Assembly: GCA_963691655.1 (NCBI GenBank)
Contig: OY829329.1
Coordinates: 57,177,408-57,241,407 of the forward strand
From: Toxonevra muliebris
Taxonomy: Eukaryota > Arthropoda > Insecta > Diptera > Pallopteridae
Direction: 5' to 3'
DNA length: 64,000 nucleotides
Shown: one piece after another, positions 25,301 through 36,090 of the stretch
How positions within the stretch are numbered: the first letter of the stretch is position 1
Layout of the letters: every line of letters begins with the position of its first letter
The notes under the pieces: model-generated
What the model saw: only the letters and a program-made list of their open reading frames with translations
Told to the model about the DNA's origin: nothing
The model's database searches: none
Translations under genes and position numbers: made by a program

Positions 25301-27109
25301 TGAGTGTGTATATGTGTAAATAACATTAGCAAATAAGGTCACTGCTTCTTTTGTTTAGTTTAGAGAAATAAATTTTCATTTTTAAAATTTAGCAAAAACT
25401 AAAGACTTTAAGCAATTAAGGTGTTCTTTGAGTTGATTTTAAAATTGTAATAACTTATTGTGTGATAAAATTTTGTACACAAAATAATTGCATTTCAAAC
25501 GAATAAAGAAAAATTAATAGATACGACAGTCAGATAACAGGAAACTGTGAATACTCTTAATCATTTTAAAAGTAGTTCCTTTTTTTTGCCTTTGTTCTTG
25601 AACTTTAATAAGTAAATTCTTTTCAAGTGTTTAACAGCAAGATAAGTTCTCACTAAAAATGCTAAACAAATTTATATATACATATATGAATATGTACTAG
25701 TATACCTATATGTATGAGTATATATGTATGTAGAAGTAAGCACGTTAGCACTTTAATTCAAGATGCTCTTGCTGTGTTAATGAAGAACTTCTATTAATAA
25801 CATTTAGAGAAACTTAGGAGAAAGTGAAACAGTAGAAACAAATGAAACTTAAAAAATGTGTAGTGAGACAAGAGTAGCAAAGGCAAAAGTATCAATAACA
25901 GAAGTAATAAGAAGAGGAGAAGTGAAAAAAGGAGTAGTATAGCATATTGTTAAAAATCTGTTAAAACTTAAAACAATGTTAAAAAAAAGATCCACACAAT
26001 AATATGTAAGTAGTGGACAGGTCTAGTAAAAAAATAGTAGTAGTACGTCTACATTCTATTTAAACTCTGTTACAAAATATTGCTGAATTTTTTTCTTCTT
26101 ATGTAAATTATTTTACTCCTAAAAAATTTCATACAGTAACATTCATTTCGAAATACTTTGCGCTCATTTGTGGAACTTATTCCACATTCGAGTTGTGGAA
26201 AACTGCTGGATTAATCGAAAACACGAAGAGATTTCTCATTACATTAAATCCACATAACAGAGAATGTTGCCTCAAATCTTTCTCAGGTCAATACTGATTT
26301 GTTTCAAATATTTGAGGTTAAATGGTGGTGACACAGCCCAAGTGAATCTTTCTTACTGCTAACGCGCCATTAATCAGTTTTAGTTCTCACTTCAATGAAC
26401 TTGCTTGTCAAAATATTTCTCAAAAAGAAATTGCTCACATTTATTTACGTTTTGAGAGTTTTTCTATTGATAAGGTGGTCAATAATTCTAGGTTAGATTA
26501 CTCGTATACCAACCAAAAAACAGAAAGGTTTATTTTACACGAAAATAAATTCTCATTCATCTCCCCTCTCTATTTAACTAGTTTTTTCACTGAAGAGCTT
26601 CCACGTTTTACATTTGGAAAGTTTTGTTTGCATTCATTTATGCAACTTATTTCACATTAATGTGTCCGCCGAACACTGTTAGGTGAATCAAAAGCAAAAA
26701 AGTTTTTTTTTTTACATTCCACATCCCACATTTCAATGATAAAACCATGCTCTTGTTCGTAAGCATTTGGAAAGAGATCTAAAGTTTTCTTTTTCTTTTT
26801 TTCTGTTAACATTTTCGAACTAAAGGAGGTTCTAGTCCTAAGTCTAAGTCGATTGAAGTTGACTAAAGTTTTATGTCACAGATTTCGAACCCATCATAGC
26901 TGTTGAAAATTTTGAATTTTAACATAAGACAAATTAATTGTCTTACATTAAAAACAAAAATGTTCCGGTTTGGGCATGCCGAAAATTTGCATCTCTTTTT
27001 TCTATGGTAAGCTAAAAAGACCAGAAAATTTGCAGCAAAATTATCGAAAACTGTCAAAACTGCATAGAGACTTTCCCCTTCTTGTACAATTTCGAAAACT
27101 TACTGTGAT
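22371..27109. other. intronic DNA without recognisable genes
   Basis: AT-rich, with scattered microsatellite-like runs (TAGGTAGG near 23917-23930; TATA/ATGTAT near 25670-25735). No exon or element could be supported apart from the short tandem duplication at 24524-24650. Confidence 0.5.
24524..24650 (+). repeat. local tandem duplication
   Basis: GGAATATATAAAGCTTAAGA recurs about 50 bp later with one difference, and GCTTAAGACAATGATTAAAA recurs as well. It is a small slippage-type duplication. Confidence 0.7.
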
Positions 27110-27360
27110 GAATGAAACTACATCTACACTTTCTTTTATATTTATTCTATACTTTTTCTACACTTCTTCCATACTTTTTATATTTCTTTTGAACATTTTT
27201 CTGTACTTCTTCCATGCTTCTTCATTATTTCTTGGGAACTTCTCCCATACTTCAATACTTCTTCCATGCTTCTCCTATATTTCTTATATGCTTCTTCAAT
27301 ATTTCTACAGTACTTCTTCCATACTTTTTTGAAACTTTTTCTATGCTTTTCTTCTTCTTC
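27110..27360 (+). repeat. degenerate ACTTCTTCCATACTT array
   Basis: About 250 bp of diverged 14 to 16-bp units such as ACTTCTTCCATACTTT and GCTTCTTCAATATTTCT, ending in CTTCTTCTTCTTC. The open frame across it is a repeat translation. Confidence 0.6.
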
Positions 27361-29559
27361 TTCTTTAATTTATCCTTTTAGCATTAAATGACATTTTGCT
27401 TCTTGGTTTTTTACATTACGCTTTTCACAAAAAAAATTAACTAAAAAAACACAGAAAAGTTATTTTAAATGCTCCACCTATAAAAGTTTTTCGAATTTTA
27501 TTAAGAAAAAAGGGAAACAACGGTAATAACATTTCTTCTTTTAACATCATGGTAACTTAAATTATGAACATTTTTCGGAAAGAGAAAGATTCTATACATT
27601 TTTCGTATAACATTAATGTTACTTTACATGCGCTTTTCGTTAGTTTACTTATTCGAAAGTTATACAGAACTGTAACAGAGAAGAGCGAGAAAGGTGGGAG
27701 ACAGAATGAGAGTGCAACTTGAATTGTGGAATCCAAACAAAGCACAGAATTGAAGAGCACTCCCAACAGGATATGCAAACACAAACTCAACAAACATATG
27801 GATTTATTTGAAGCAGGCCTAAGTGAAGAGTTCTTTTTTGTATTTATTATTGTTTAAACTCAAACATTTTGTTGCGTTTGAACTACAAATAACCACAATA
27901 GTAGTTGGAAGTAACAAGTAGAAAATGAAAGAGGAGAAAAAGAAGACGAAGAATTAAGGTCAATGACTAGGTACAATATTTTGCACATAAAATAACTTTG
28001 TGGTAAAAACAAATATTAAATTTATGCTAATTTTTATTTATTGTTTGTTATTTTACACAAGCTTAAAAGTAATAAAAATTTAAAGAACTTTCAATATTAA
28101 ATAGTTTCAATTCAATATTCAATAAATTTTTTTACCAATAAATCTCATAAAATTCAAGTTTTGAAACTATTTCATTACAAAACTAAGTAAATTCAACTTT
28201 CTTTCAAGTCCAACACATTACAAAAATTAATGGAAAACTTTTCAACTGTAATTTCTTTCTGTCAACAAAATAGCCAAAGAGAATCGAAAAAAATACCAAG
28301 AATTTTAAGTTTAAACTTTAAGTATAAATAGTTTGCTTTTTAATATTTTCTCTGTTGTTTACAGAATCCGAATTAAAAGTTTCAGAATATTTTTTGGAAA
28401 AAAAACTCTGATAAGAAAGCATTTAATATTAATTATGTTTTAAGGTGGAAATTTTCATATTGCTCGCATAACGAACATCGTGCATAATATAAATATTAAG
28501 CAAAAGATTTTTATTTGCTTTCTTAATGCTTGAGCGCTGTAGTGTATGCAATATATTTTTTAATTATATTAAAATATTATAAATTTCAATAAAAGAAACA
28601 TTGAGAAAGAAAACACGGCAAGTGCAGATTTCATAACAGATTTTATAAGAAATTAAACTATATGCATTTTTTATTCACACGTACATGGAAAATGAGTTAT
28701 TTTTCGTATACATAAATAAATATAAAGACATCATTGATTTTTCAATCAAGTAGCTCTCTATACTTAGTTGCAATAAATAGTTGCAAAAGCGATTGATTAC
28801 AAGGTCATAGCAACGAGTTAAGTGCATGTAAATATATAAACACACATTATGCACACAGTTGATTGATATCTCTGTATTGCATTAAAGAAAGAAGAAAAAA
28901 AAAAACATTAAATAAAAAACAGCATAAAAAGTTCATCACTTTAAGTGAAAATTAAATTTTTTATAAGGTTCTGGTATGAGTACTTCAATTCTTTAACAAT
29001 GCTAACCTGTATTTATTATACAAACATAGTATGCATATATGTATACCTGTGCGTATACGTAATATTAATTGCATGACGGGTACTTACCTACATTAAGTGA
29101 ATTTAAATTACAAAAATTCTCAATGGTGAAGTAATTACATTCACATACATATACACGTACATATTGTAAATGTAAACACATACCTGCAAAATAAAGAAGA
29201 GAAAATTTAATCAATAAGAATAAAATTGCTGAAAAATTAAAAATTATAATTAGGGTCAAGTTTCTGTGAAAAGTTTCGATTGCTAGAATCCGGGTATCGT
29301 TATATACTTGCAAAGGAGTATGTAAGTACATATAAAGGCAATGGTGAAGGCCATTTAAAGCACTGTTTAGTTCTCTTTTTCTTCAAGGATATATTATTAT
29401 TTTAATGGTGAAAGTAAAAATAGAATAATTATAATATTAGCTTTAAGAAAATATGTTTAGTTACGTTTATCTTAATTTATAGGTGTATGGTCTGATTTAC
29501 TTATGATTGGTTTATTGATTCTGTGAGCATAATTCAATGTTATGTAGGCTGCTTTTTTG
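27361..29559. other. intronic DNA without recognisable genes
   Basis: AT-rich, without recognisable elements. Confidence 0.5.
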
Positions 29560-30250
29560 CTAACTCACTGATTTATTCGTTTATTTGTTGAGTGCTTGAT
29601 TCACTGATTGATACATTGACCAAATTAGTGGTTGAGTCTTAAATAGACTCATGAACATATTTTGTAATTGAATCTGTGAGTGGCTAACTAACTTATTTAC
29701 TGAGAAAAACAGTTATTTTTACCAACTGAATAACTAACTGATGTTGACCTGTTGACTCACGTCTTGAATGATTATTAGACTTATTCATTAAATTGCTCTT
29801 TAACTGACTCTTTAATTGTTTTACTGACTATTTCACTAACTGACTCAATGATTGGTCTAAGAATAGATTAACTAAGCATTAACTTAATATTGGTTAGGTT
29901 TATTTTATAGTTGACTAATACAGTGATCACATCACAGATAGACACAGTAGCTCGTTTAGTGAGCGATACACCGCTTAACTTCTTGAATGATTCACTAACT
30001 GGCTCATTGAGTAATTCAGTACGGTATACCTCATTGACCGACTCATTGGCTAGCTTAATGACTAACTCATTAATTCGCTGGCTGACTGATTCTGATTTAT
30101 TGACTAGCTCGCCGACTGATTCTATGACCGACTAGCGGATTAACTCTCTAACTGACTCACCAACTAGCTCTGACTGATCTTTGGCCAACCTACCTAACTG
30201 TCAACTCTCTAACTGATTCAGTGATCCCTGGCTGACAACCCAATCAATGT
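29560..30250 (+). repeat. degenerate ACTGACTCATTGA array
   Basis: About 700 bp of short units derived from CTGACTCA, ACTAACTCATTGA and CTGATTC. An open frame inside (29911-30135) is rich in T, S, L and D only because of the repeat. Confidence 0.65.
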
Positions 30251-33011
30251 CCAATCCACACCATTTGAACTAATTCATTCTTTTTGTTGCGCAAGACTTC
30301 ACACAGACCTTTCTTAGAAACTCCATAAGTAGTAGAAAGTACGTCTTTTCGTTCTTCTAAAATTTAACTTAGAATCAACGTAAATAATGGCATATATATT
30401 TATCGCGAAGGGGAACGGGAGGGATGGGAGAGAAGCTTATCTTTTAAACTCTATTCTAGGATTTATTAGTAGACAAAGCGTTGCAATGGCTTCTTTAGGG
30501 AACTACTTTACAAAAATATCTTAACCTAAGAATACTTTAACTTTGTCATACAAAAAATCAACAAGATTCTTAAACAAAAAAAAAATTTATTAATTTTACT
30601 GTACATATATATGATACAAAATTGAAGTATGCACAAGCACCAAACCAAGCAAACAACCAAACAAAAAAAAAAAATATATATATGATAAATGATATTTTAA
30701 GTATACAAGGAAAGTGAATTACTTTGGCATCTCTTAGCCTTTAACTATATGAGCAAGCATACAGATTTGCAGCACTCTGGGTACCACCGCATTTATGACT
30801 TGCCTTGACTTAAGTACATGTGAATATTGCATGCATAAGTTCACAATGTGTGCATATAAAAATGTATATAAAAAAATTTGTCAAAAGTTATAAAACATAC
30901 ACTTGCATAGCGAAAAAAGACAAAGATAGAGGTATAAGGAGAGAGAAAGAGTTTAACAATTCTTATAATTTTTTTTTTGTTTTTTTTTTTTTGTTTTGCG
31001 ATATTTTAACTTTGTTTTAAGTTAAGAAAGTGCATAAAGTAAACCTAAAGTAGAAGTAGAGAAGAACAAGAGCAAATGTTGAAAATGTTGTAAACATGCG
31101 TGGCACATCGATCATTCTCAACTTATATATAGAAATGTACACTCTTCTCGATTACACTTTATGACACATGCAGTCACTCACTCACTCGCACACTTATGCT
31201 TTAAAGTGTTAAATTTTTGTGTCAGCTACGATACTTTTTAATGTATGCAAGGTTTTTTTTCTTTGTTATTTGTTGTTCTGTTTTGTTTTATTTTTTTTTC
31301 TGTTGCTGGTCAACATGACGTATGAGCGTTGAGTTTGCTTTATTGTACCATACAATTAATAAAATGTTAATCATACGCACTGTTGTACGTACATATGCGG
31401 AATTTATAGAAGCATACTTTCTCACACACACACACACACATTGGTAACTATTTTGGAATATTCACATACGTATGACATAATGATTCCACTGGTTAAATCT
31501 TCAGTATGATTGCACTTGACTATCATTTCGTTATGAATGTATGTGAGTCTGTCGACGGAAAACTCTTCATAAAATGAATTATTATGTGAAATACATGAAA
31601 TAAATACTCAAGTAAAAGTAGCTACATATCAGTTGAATGTTTTTCAAATAAATAATACGAAAATGTAAAATATTTCTATGAATGGTTGAAATATTTAAGT
31701 CAATCGTCGGTATATTTTTCGTTATTGACGGCAACCATGGGCCAGGCATACGCACATACAAATAAAATGCCCATTAAAGGCATGTGCATAAATATATCCA
31801 GCAACAACTGCTACTCGTTTGTGCATTCAAAAAAAAAAATATTTTATTGTTGCTGTTGTGTTATTGTGTAATTTAAAACGCTTTTAAACAAATTAATCTC
31901 TAACAGGCTCAAGCTAAAATTATCCCATTTAAGCTTCAAATTATAAACGTGTATGTGTTAAAACAACTAAGTAAATAAACACAAAACAACAAGAATCAAG
32001 TATTCTTCGTACAGCATAAAAAATTTAACAAGAATATTGTGAAAATAGCTTAAACGATATTCACACTTAAACATACACACACACACACACACATACACAT
32101 AGAGACACATTTACTCATACGTACAGTCCTAGTAATTTCCTCATTCACGCATACACACACGCTCACAAAAAAAAGTTTTTCTTTAGGCTAAAAAGTAATA
32201 AAAATAAATTTAACGCCATATAATATAAATTCATATAACCCTAACCATACTTGCTGACGACTATGATACCCATCTCTCATCTCATCTTTGCTTATATCGT
32301 GTTATGTGATATGAACATTGCTTTTGGTGTTGTTTTTGTTATTATTATACCATGTACATACACATGTGTTTATGTATAGAAGTAGAAACAGCCATAGCAA
32401 TATTTTTATGAGCAAATTTTTATGAGTACTTACTTCCGCCCTAGAAATTAGGAAGTTCTTATTTCATATATGAGCAAGCAACACAAAACATAATAACTTT
32501 TTCTCTTCTCTTAGTTTTTTTTTTTTTGCCAAAAAACTCTGCAAACAAACACATCTTTTTTTAGGTGTATCAAAATTTATGGTGTGTATAGCAATTACTG
32601 CTACTAAATATTACTTATGCTGCTTTTAAGTTCCAACGAAAATTTGAGTTCAACTGGCGAAGCAAAGTGCGTCTACTGCGCATCACTTTTAAACATACTC
32701 TCTCAATCGTGTCTAAAACTAGAAAAAACAATCAAATAACCTTCCTCTCTTTCCATATCTCTCCTTTTTTGGATCGGGTATGTTATCAGAAAGCCACATA
32801 TCGAGCTGTGCCGGCAAACTACAAAGTGAAATCCTCAATATAAATGTAAGCGAGCAAAACCAAGAATGATTTGGACACGTACTCTCTAAACGGAAACTAA
32901 AAAAAATTGTATTATTGCGGATAGGAATCATATTCGTCGCAAAAAATTCTAATCGTTGTAGAAGTTCCATGAGACTCTATGCTCACTTACGAGCAATAAG
33001 ACAACGGATAA
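30251..33011. other. intronic DNA without recognisable genes
   Basis: AT-rich with CA runs (31425-31440, 32071-32092) and T runs (30968-30990, 32516-32527). No exon or mobile element could be recognised. Confidence 0.5.
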
Positions 33012-33285
33012 TAGGTTAGGTTAGGTTAGGGTAGGCTAAGTTGGAGTTGCTGTCGAGAGACAAACTGAGGCCTGAACGGCCCATTGTGGTACCACTTAGT
33101 TGGACCTACAGGTCATTACCAACCAAGGTGTGTACTTTCTATACATATATACATATACTTTATATTAATAGTGAATACAAGAATGTTATGAAATTTAACC
33201 ACCAGACGAAGACGGGAATCGAACCCGAACCTCCCGGATGAAAGCCTAGTGCACTACCCACAAGACTATCGAGGTCGTCAAAAGT
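33012..33285 (-). mobile_element. tRNA-derived SINE
   Basis: On the minus strand, 33276 to about 33200 reads like a tRNA-derived RNA polymerase III promoter: an A-box-like TAGTCTTGTGGG, then a perfect B box GGTTCGATTCC preceded by GGAGGTTCG. A unique body follows, and the unit ends in a short tandem tail TAACCTAACCTAACC (33013-33028; TTAGG-type words on the plus strand). Head, body and simple-repeat tail together are typical of insect SINEs. The tRNA cloverleaf is not well preserved at the acceptor stem, so it is not a functional tRNA gene. The 5' limit is approximate. Confidence 0.65.
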
Positions 33286-33844
33286 AATACTAGCGTTACT
33301 CTGAATTGTATATGTAGAATTTTGCCACTGGGTTGCAATTTTTGTTCTTGTTGTTGTAGAAATGTGCATATTCATGTATTTAAAACAAAAAATGAAATGT
33401 GGAAATATTACGAGTAACACACATTTTTAATTTGAACGAAATTTGGAAATAATTATGTAGGTAGGTACCGTAAATTTAAGTTGGTAGTTTGGTAATGTAA
33501 ATTATTTAAAAAATTTAAAAACAAAGAATATATTGCATGGAAATTAAGAAAGAAAGTTGTACGCATTTGTAGAATTGAAACTATAATAATCCGATTTTTA
33601 TATGTGCTATAAATCCGAAGATAATCGACTGGACGCTGAGTCATGTATCAGAATGATAAATTAAATGATGTCTATCTGACCAAAGAGCTAATCAAAATTT
33701 GAGTAACTTTTGATACAAGCATATCTGCAAATTGACTTGGATTCTGAAAACAATTCAAACCATCCATTATATTGAGAATAAACACTTTTAGAAGAGAAGA
33801 GTAAACGACTATTTGTAACTTTTCTAGGTACCCCATGCCTGAAT
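33286..33844. other. intronic DNA without recognisable genes
   Basis: Unremarkable AT-rich sequence. Confidence 0.5.
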
Positions 33845-34325
33845 TTTAACCTGACTTTAGTCTCCTTTTAGTATGAATTTACTTTGAATTTTTCTTTCCA
33901 AATTTGATAAAAAATTTGGTCTGAGTCTTGATTTAAGTTTCAGTCTAAATTTTAGTTTCTATTTTATTCTGAATTTTATCTGAGCTGTGGTCAGAATTTG
34001 GCCTAACTTTTAATCTGAATTTTAAATTTTAATGTGGTCTGAAATTGATCTCCCTTTTACCTAAGTTTTGGTCTAAATTGGACCTGAGACTTGGGGTTTA
34101 TTGTGGTTTAAAGCTTGATTGAAATTTCCGAACTAATTATGGCTAAATTTTGGTATGAATTCGGCCTGAATTTTGGTTGGAATTTGGTTTCCTTTTGATT
34201 AGAGTTTTGGTCTGAATTCGGAATTATTTCTGGTCTGAGCTTTGCTTTGAATTTGGTTTAAATGAATTAAACTTTTGTTTTATCTGAATTCTTATCTGTA
34301 TTTGGTCTAAATTTTAGTTTACACA
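33845..34325 (-). repeat. degenerate array based on GAATTTTGGTCT
   Basis: Diverged copies of TCTGAATTTTGGT, GGTCTGAATTTGG and related words. Read on the minus strand these are AAATTCAGACC-type units, the same family as at 14450-15295, so the two arrays lie in opposite orientation 18.5 kb apart. Confidence 0.65.
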
Positions 34326-35516
34326 CTAACTTTAAAAGCCGAGCAATGAATAAATTAACACTATTTTTCCAAAGAAATATTCAATATTTTTAGATGTACT
34401 TTTGAAATTTACTATTTCAAAACTTTGCTTTAGAATTTGTAGGGAAATAAAAAATTGTATTATCATAAAAATTTTAAAATTCACAACTAATCATAGACCT
34501 AAATATAATTGAAAATATATGATTGCATAGACATTGATTAAGCTGATTGACTGTATTGCACACAGATTTATTTTATTTTATTTTCTTGTTATTTTAAGAA
34601 AGTATTTTAGCAAAATCGATTTATTTGCAGCACAAAAAACACACACATAAAAAATTATATACACAAATAAAAATATAGAAAAGAAAACCCATTTCTGCGA
34701 CTATATATTTCATGTGCCATTATCAATCATTTCAAATTCATTGCTATTTCTCTCTCTCTTTCTCTCTCTCTCAATTTCCAACTATACAATAAGAAACTGA
34801 AAATGAATCGCAAATGAAACGCAACTGTGAGCACGCGTTCTAACTCCATGCTTAGTTATTTACTATAAAATTACAATCATAGCAAATAGTTTTGCTAAAA
34901 TGGCAGATTTTTGTGTGCCAGACATGAAAATACATAAATGAGAATTATATTCTGCGTGTTTTTTTTTAGTTTGCTTGAAGTCTTTTTTTTATTTTTTTGT
35001 AATATTTGTAGCGATTTGTTTCTGTCATTTTTATTATTTTTCTATTTTTTCTACTCCAACTGCTGCTGAGGCTAAAACTGTTTTGAATAAAAGGAAAATA
35101 TCCTTGAAATTTCAACTTGGTTGATTAAAGCAGCTACAAAAACAAAAATAAAACTATGTAAGTGATTACACTATTTCAAATATATCTACATATTTATGTT
35201 TGTGTGTGAAAGCTAAAACAAACTTTTCCATATATGTATATTTGAGTCCTTAGCAAAATTTTTATTTTCAATTTTACTAGTAAAAACTTATTCTTTTTTG
35301 ATTTTCATTTCAATTTGGTTTTCACTTTCATATTTCTTTCTTTTTTTTTTTTTGGTTTAAGTGAAAACAATTGAAAAAAGTCGAAAAAAGCTTGACAACA
35401 AAAAAAAACAAACAGTAGCAATTAATGGCATGTGACAAAGCTTAAGCTGGTTGCCGCATACGATTTATGCACATTTTTAGTTTGCGGAGATCTTTGTAAT
35501 TAAATGCGAAAATATT
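34326..35516. other. intronic DNA without recognisable genes
   Basis: AT-rich with a TCTC run (34750-34772). No gene is visible up to the LOA-like insertion. Confidence 0.5.
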
Positions 35517-35529
35517 AAGACAGCAACCG
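35517..35529 (+). repeat. 5' target-site duplication of the LOA-like element
   Basis: AAGACAGCAACCG, identical to 41515-41527 at the 3' end. A 13-bp perfect copy on both sides marks the insertion limits and points to a recent insertion. Confidence 0.92.
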
Positions 35530-35730
35530 GTCGTCAGGCCATCAGTCACTTAAGGGGACCAACGCACATTTCGATGTGTGCCGTAATTAAGTGATATGAT
35601 GGAAGTGTGGACTAACACCTCCTCGTGGTGACGGCTGGAAACAGTTGCATGTCAGATGACTGATACGCAAACTGTTATCTGGTAACAGAGCACATCAGGT
35701 GTCTGATATGCAACTGGCTAAGATAGTTCA
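35530..35730 (+). ncRNA. HDV-like self-cleaving ribozyme at the 5' end of the retrotransposon
   Basis: All parts of the nested double pseudoknot can be traced. P1: GTCGTC (35530-35535) with GACGGC (35630-35635), one G-U pair. P2: TGGACTA (35608-35614) with TAGTTCA (35724-35730), one G-U pair. P3: ACC (35617-35619) with GGT (35627-35629), closing loop TCCTCGT, nearly the HDV L3 loop. P1.1: CC in that loop with GG at 35637-35638. P4: CAGTTGCAT (35642-35650) with ATGCAACTG (35708-35716), extended by TCAGA/TCTGA. J4/2: GCTAAGA with the presumed catalytic C at 35718, the same GGCTAAG context as HDV. J1/2 is a long insert (35536-35607) with its own hairpin. Cleavage is predicted just before G35530, exactly at the target-site duplication border. 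Known role in R2 and related elements: it trims the 5' end of the element RNA out of a co-transcript. Confidence 0.85.
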
Positions 35731-36090
35731 GGCGGAGGGAGCAAACCCTCTTAAATAAAAACTCCCCTAATCCAGGGTGTCACGCGACCCGTGCCTATTG
35801 GTTTGGCAGCCAGGGGATTAACACTCGTAGACTGGTGTGCACGGATCCTACGTCTGTTTTTACACAGGTACTTGTACTTATGTGAAATCAGCACTTGGGA
35901 CCCGTGTGCGTCTGATACTAGTGTTAAGAATAGGCTGTCTGCGAACGGAGCCTCCTTGATACACGGCCGCCTCAAGGAGTAAGTGTGGCCTTACCATGGC
36001 AGACGGGCTATGTCATGGTGGACCAACCCCTTCCCGCTTCTATAGTTGACCGCCAAGCCCGCTCAGGCAGGCTAGTGGTCGTATTTTAAA
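35731..36090 (+). promoter_or_regulatory. 5' UTR of the LOA-like element downstream of the ribozyme
   Basis: About 360 bp between the ribozyme and the ORF1 start, without long open frames on the coding strand. It must contain whatever directs ORF1 translation, since a ribozyme-cut RNA has no cap. I cannot see a specific motif. Confidence 0.5.

Noticed and set aside
29911..30135. 74-codon frame rich in T, S, L and D
   Set aside because: Translation of the ACTGACTCATTGA array.
33200..33280. Functional tRNA gene
   Set aside because: The B box is perfect, but the acceptor and anticodon arms do not pair well and the unit continues into a SINE body and tail.
35580..35590. Alternative P1 of the ribozyme using GCCGT at 35579-35583 with ACGGC
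   Set aside because: It pairs over 5 bases, but then no good P2 forms and cleavage would lie inside the element; pairing of the first six bases (GTCGTC) fits the insertion border and the remaining helices better.
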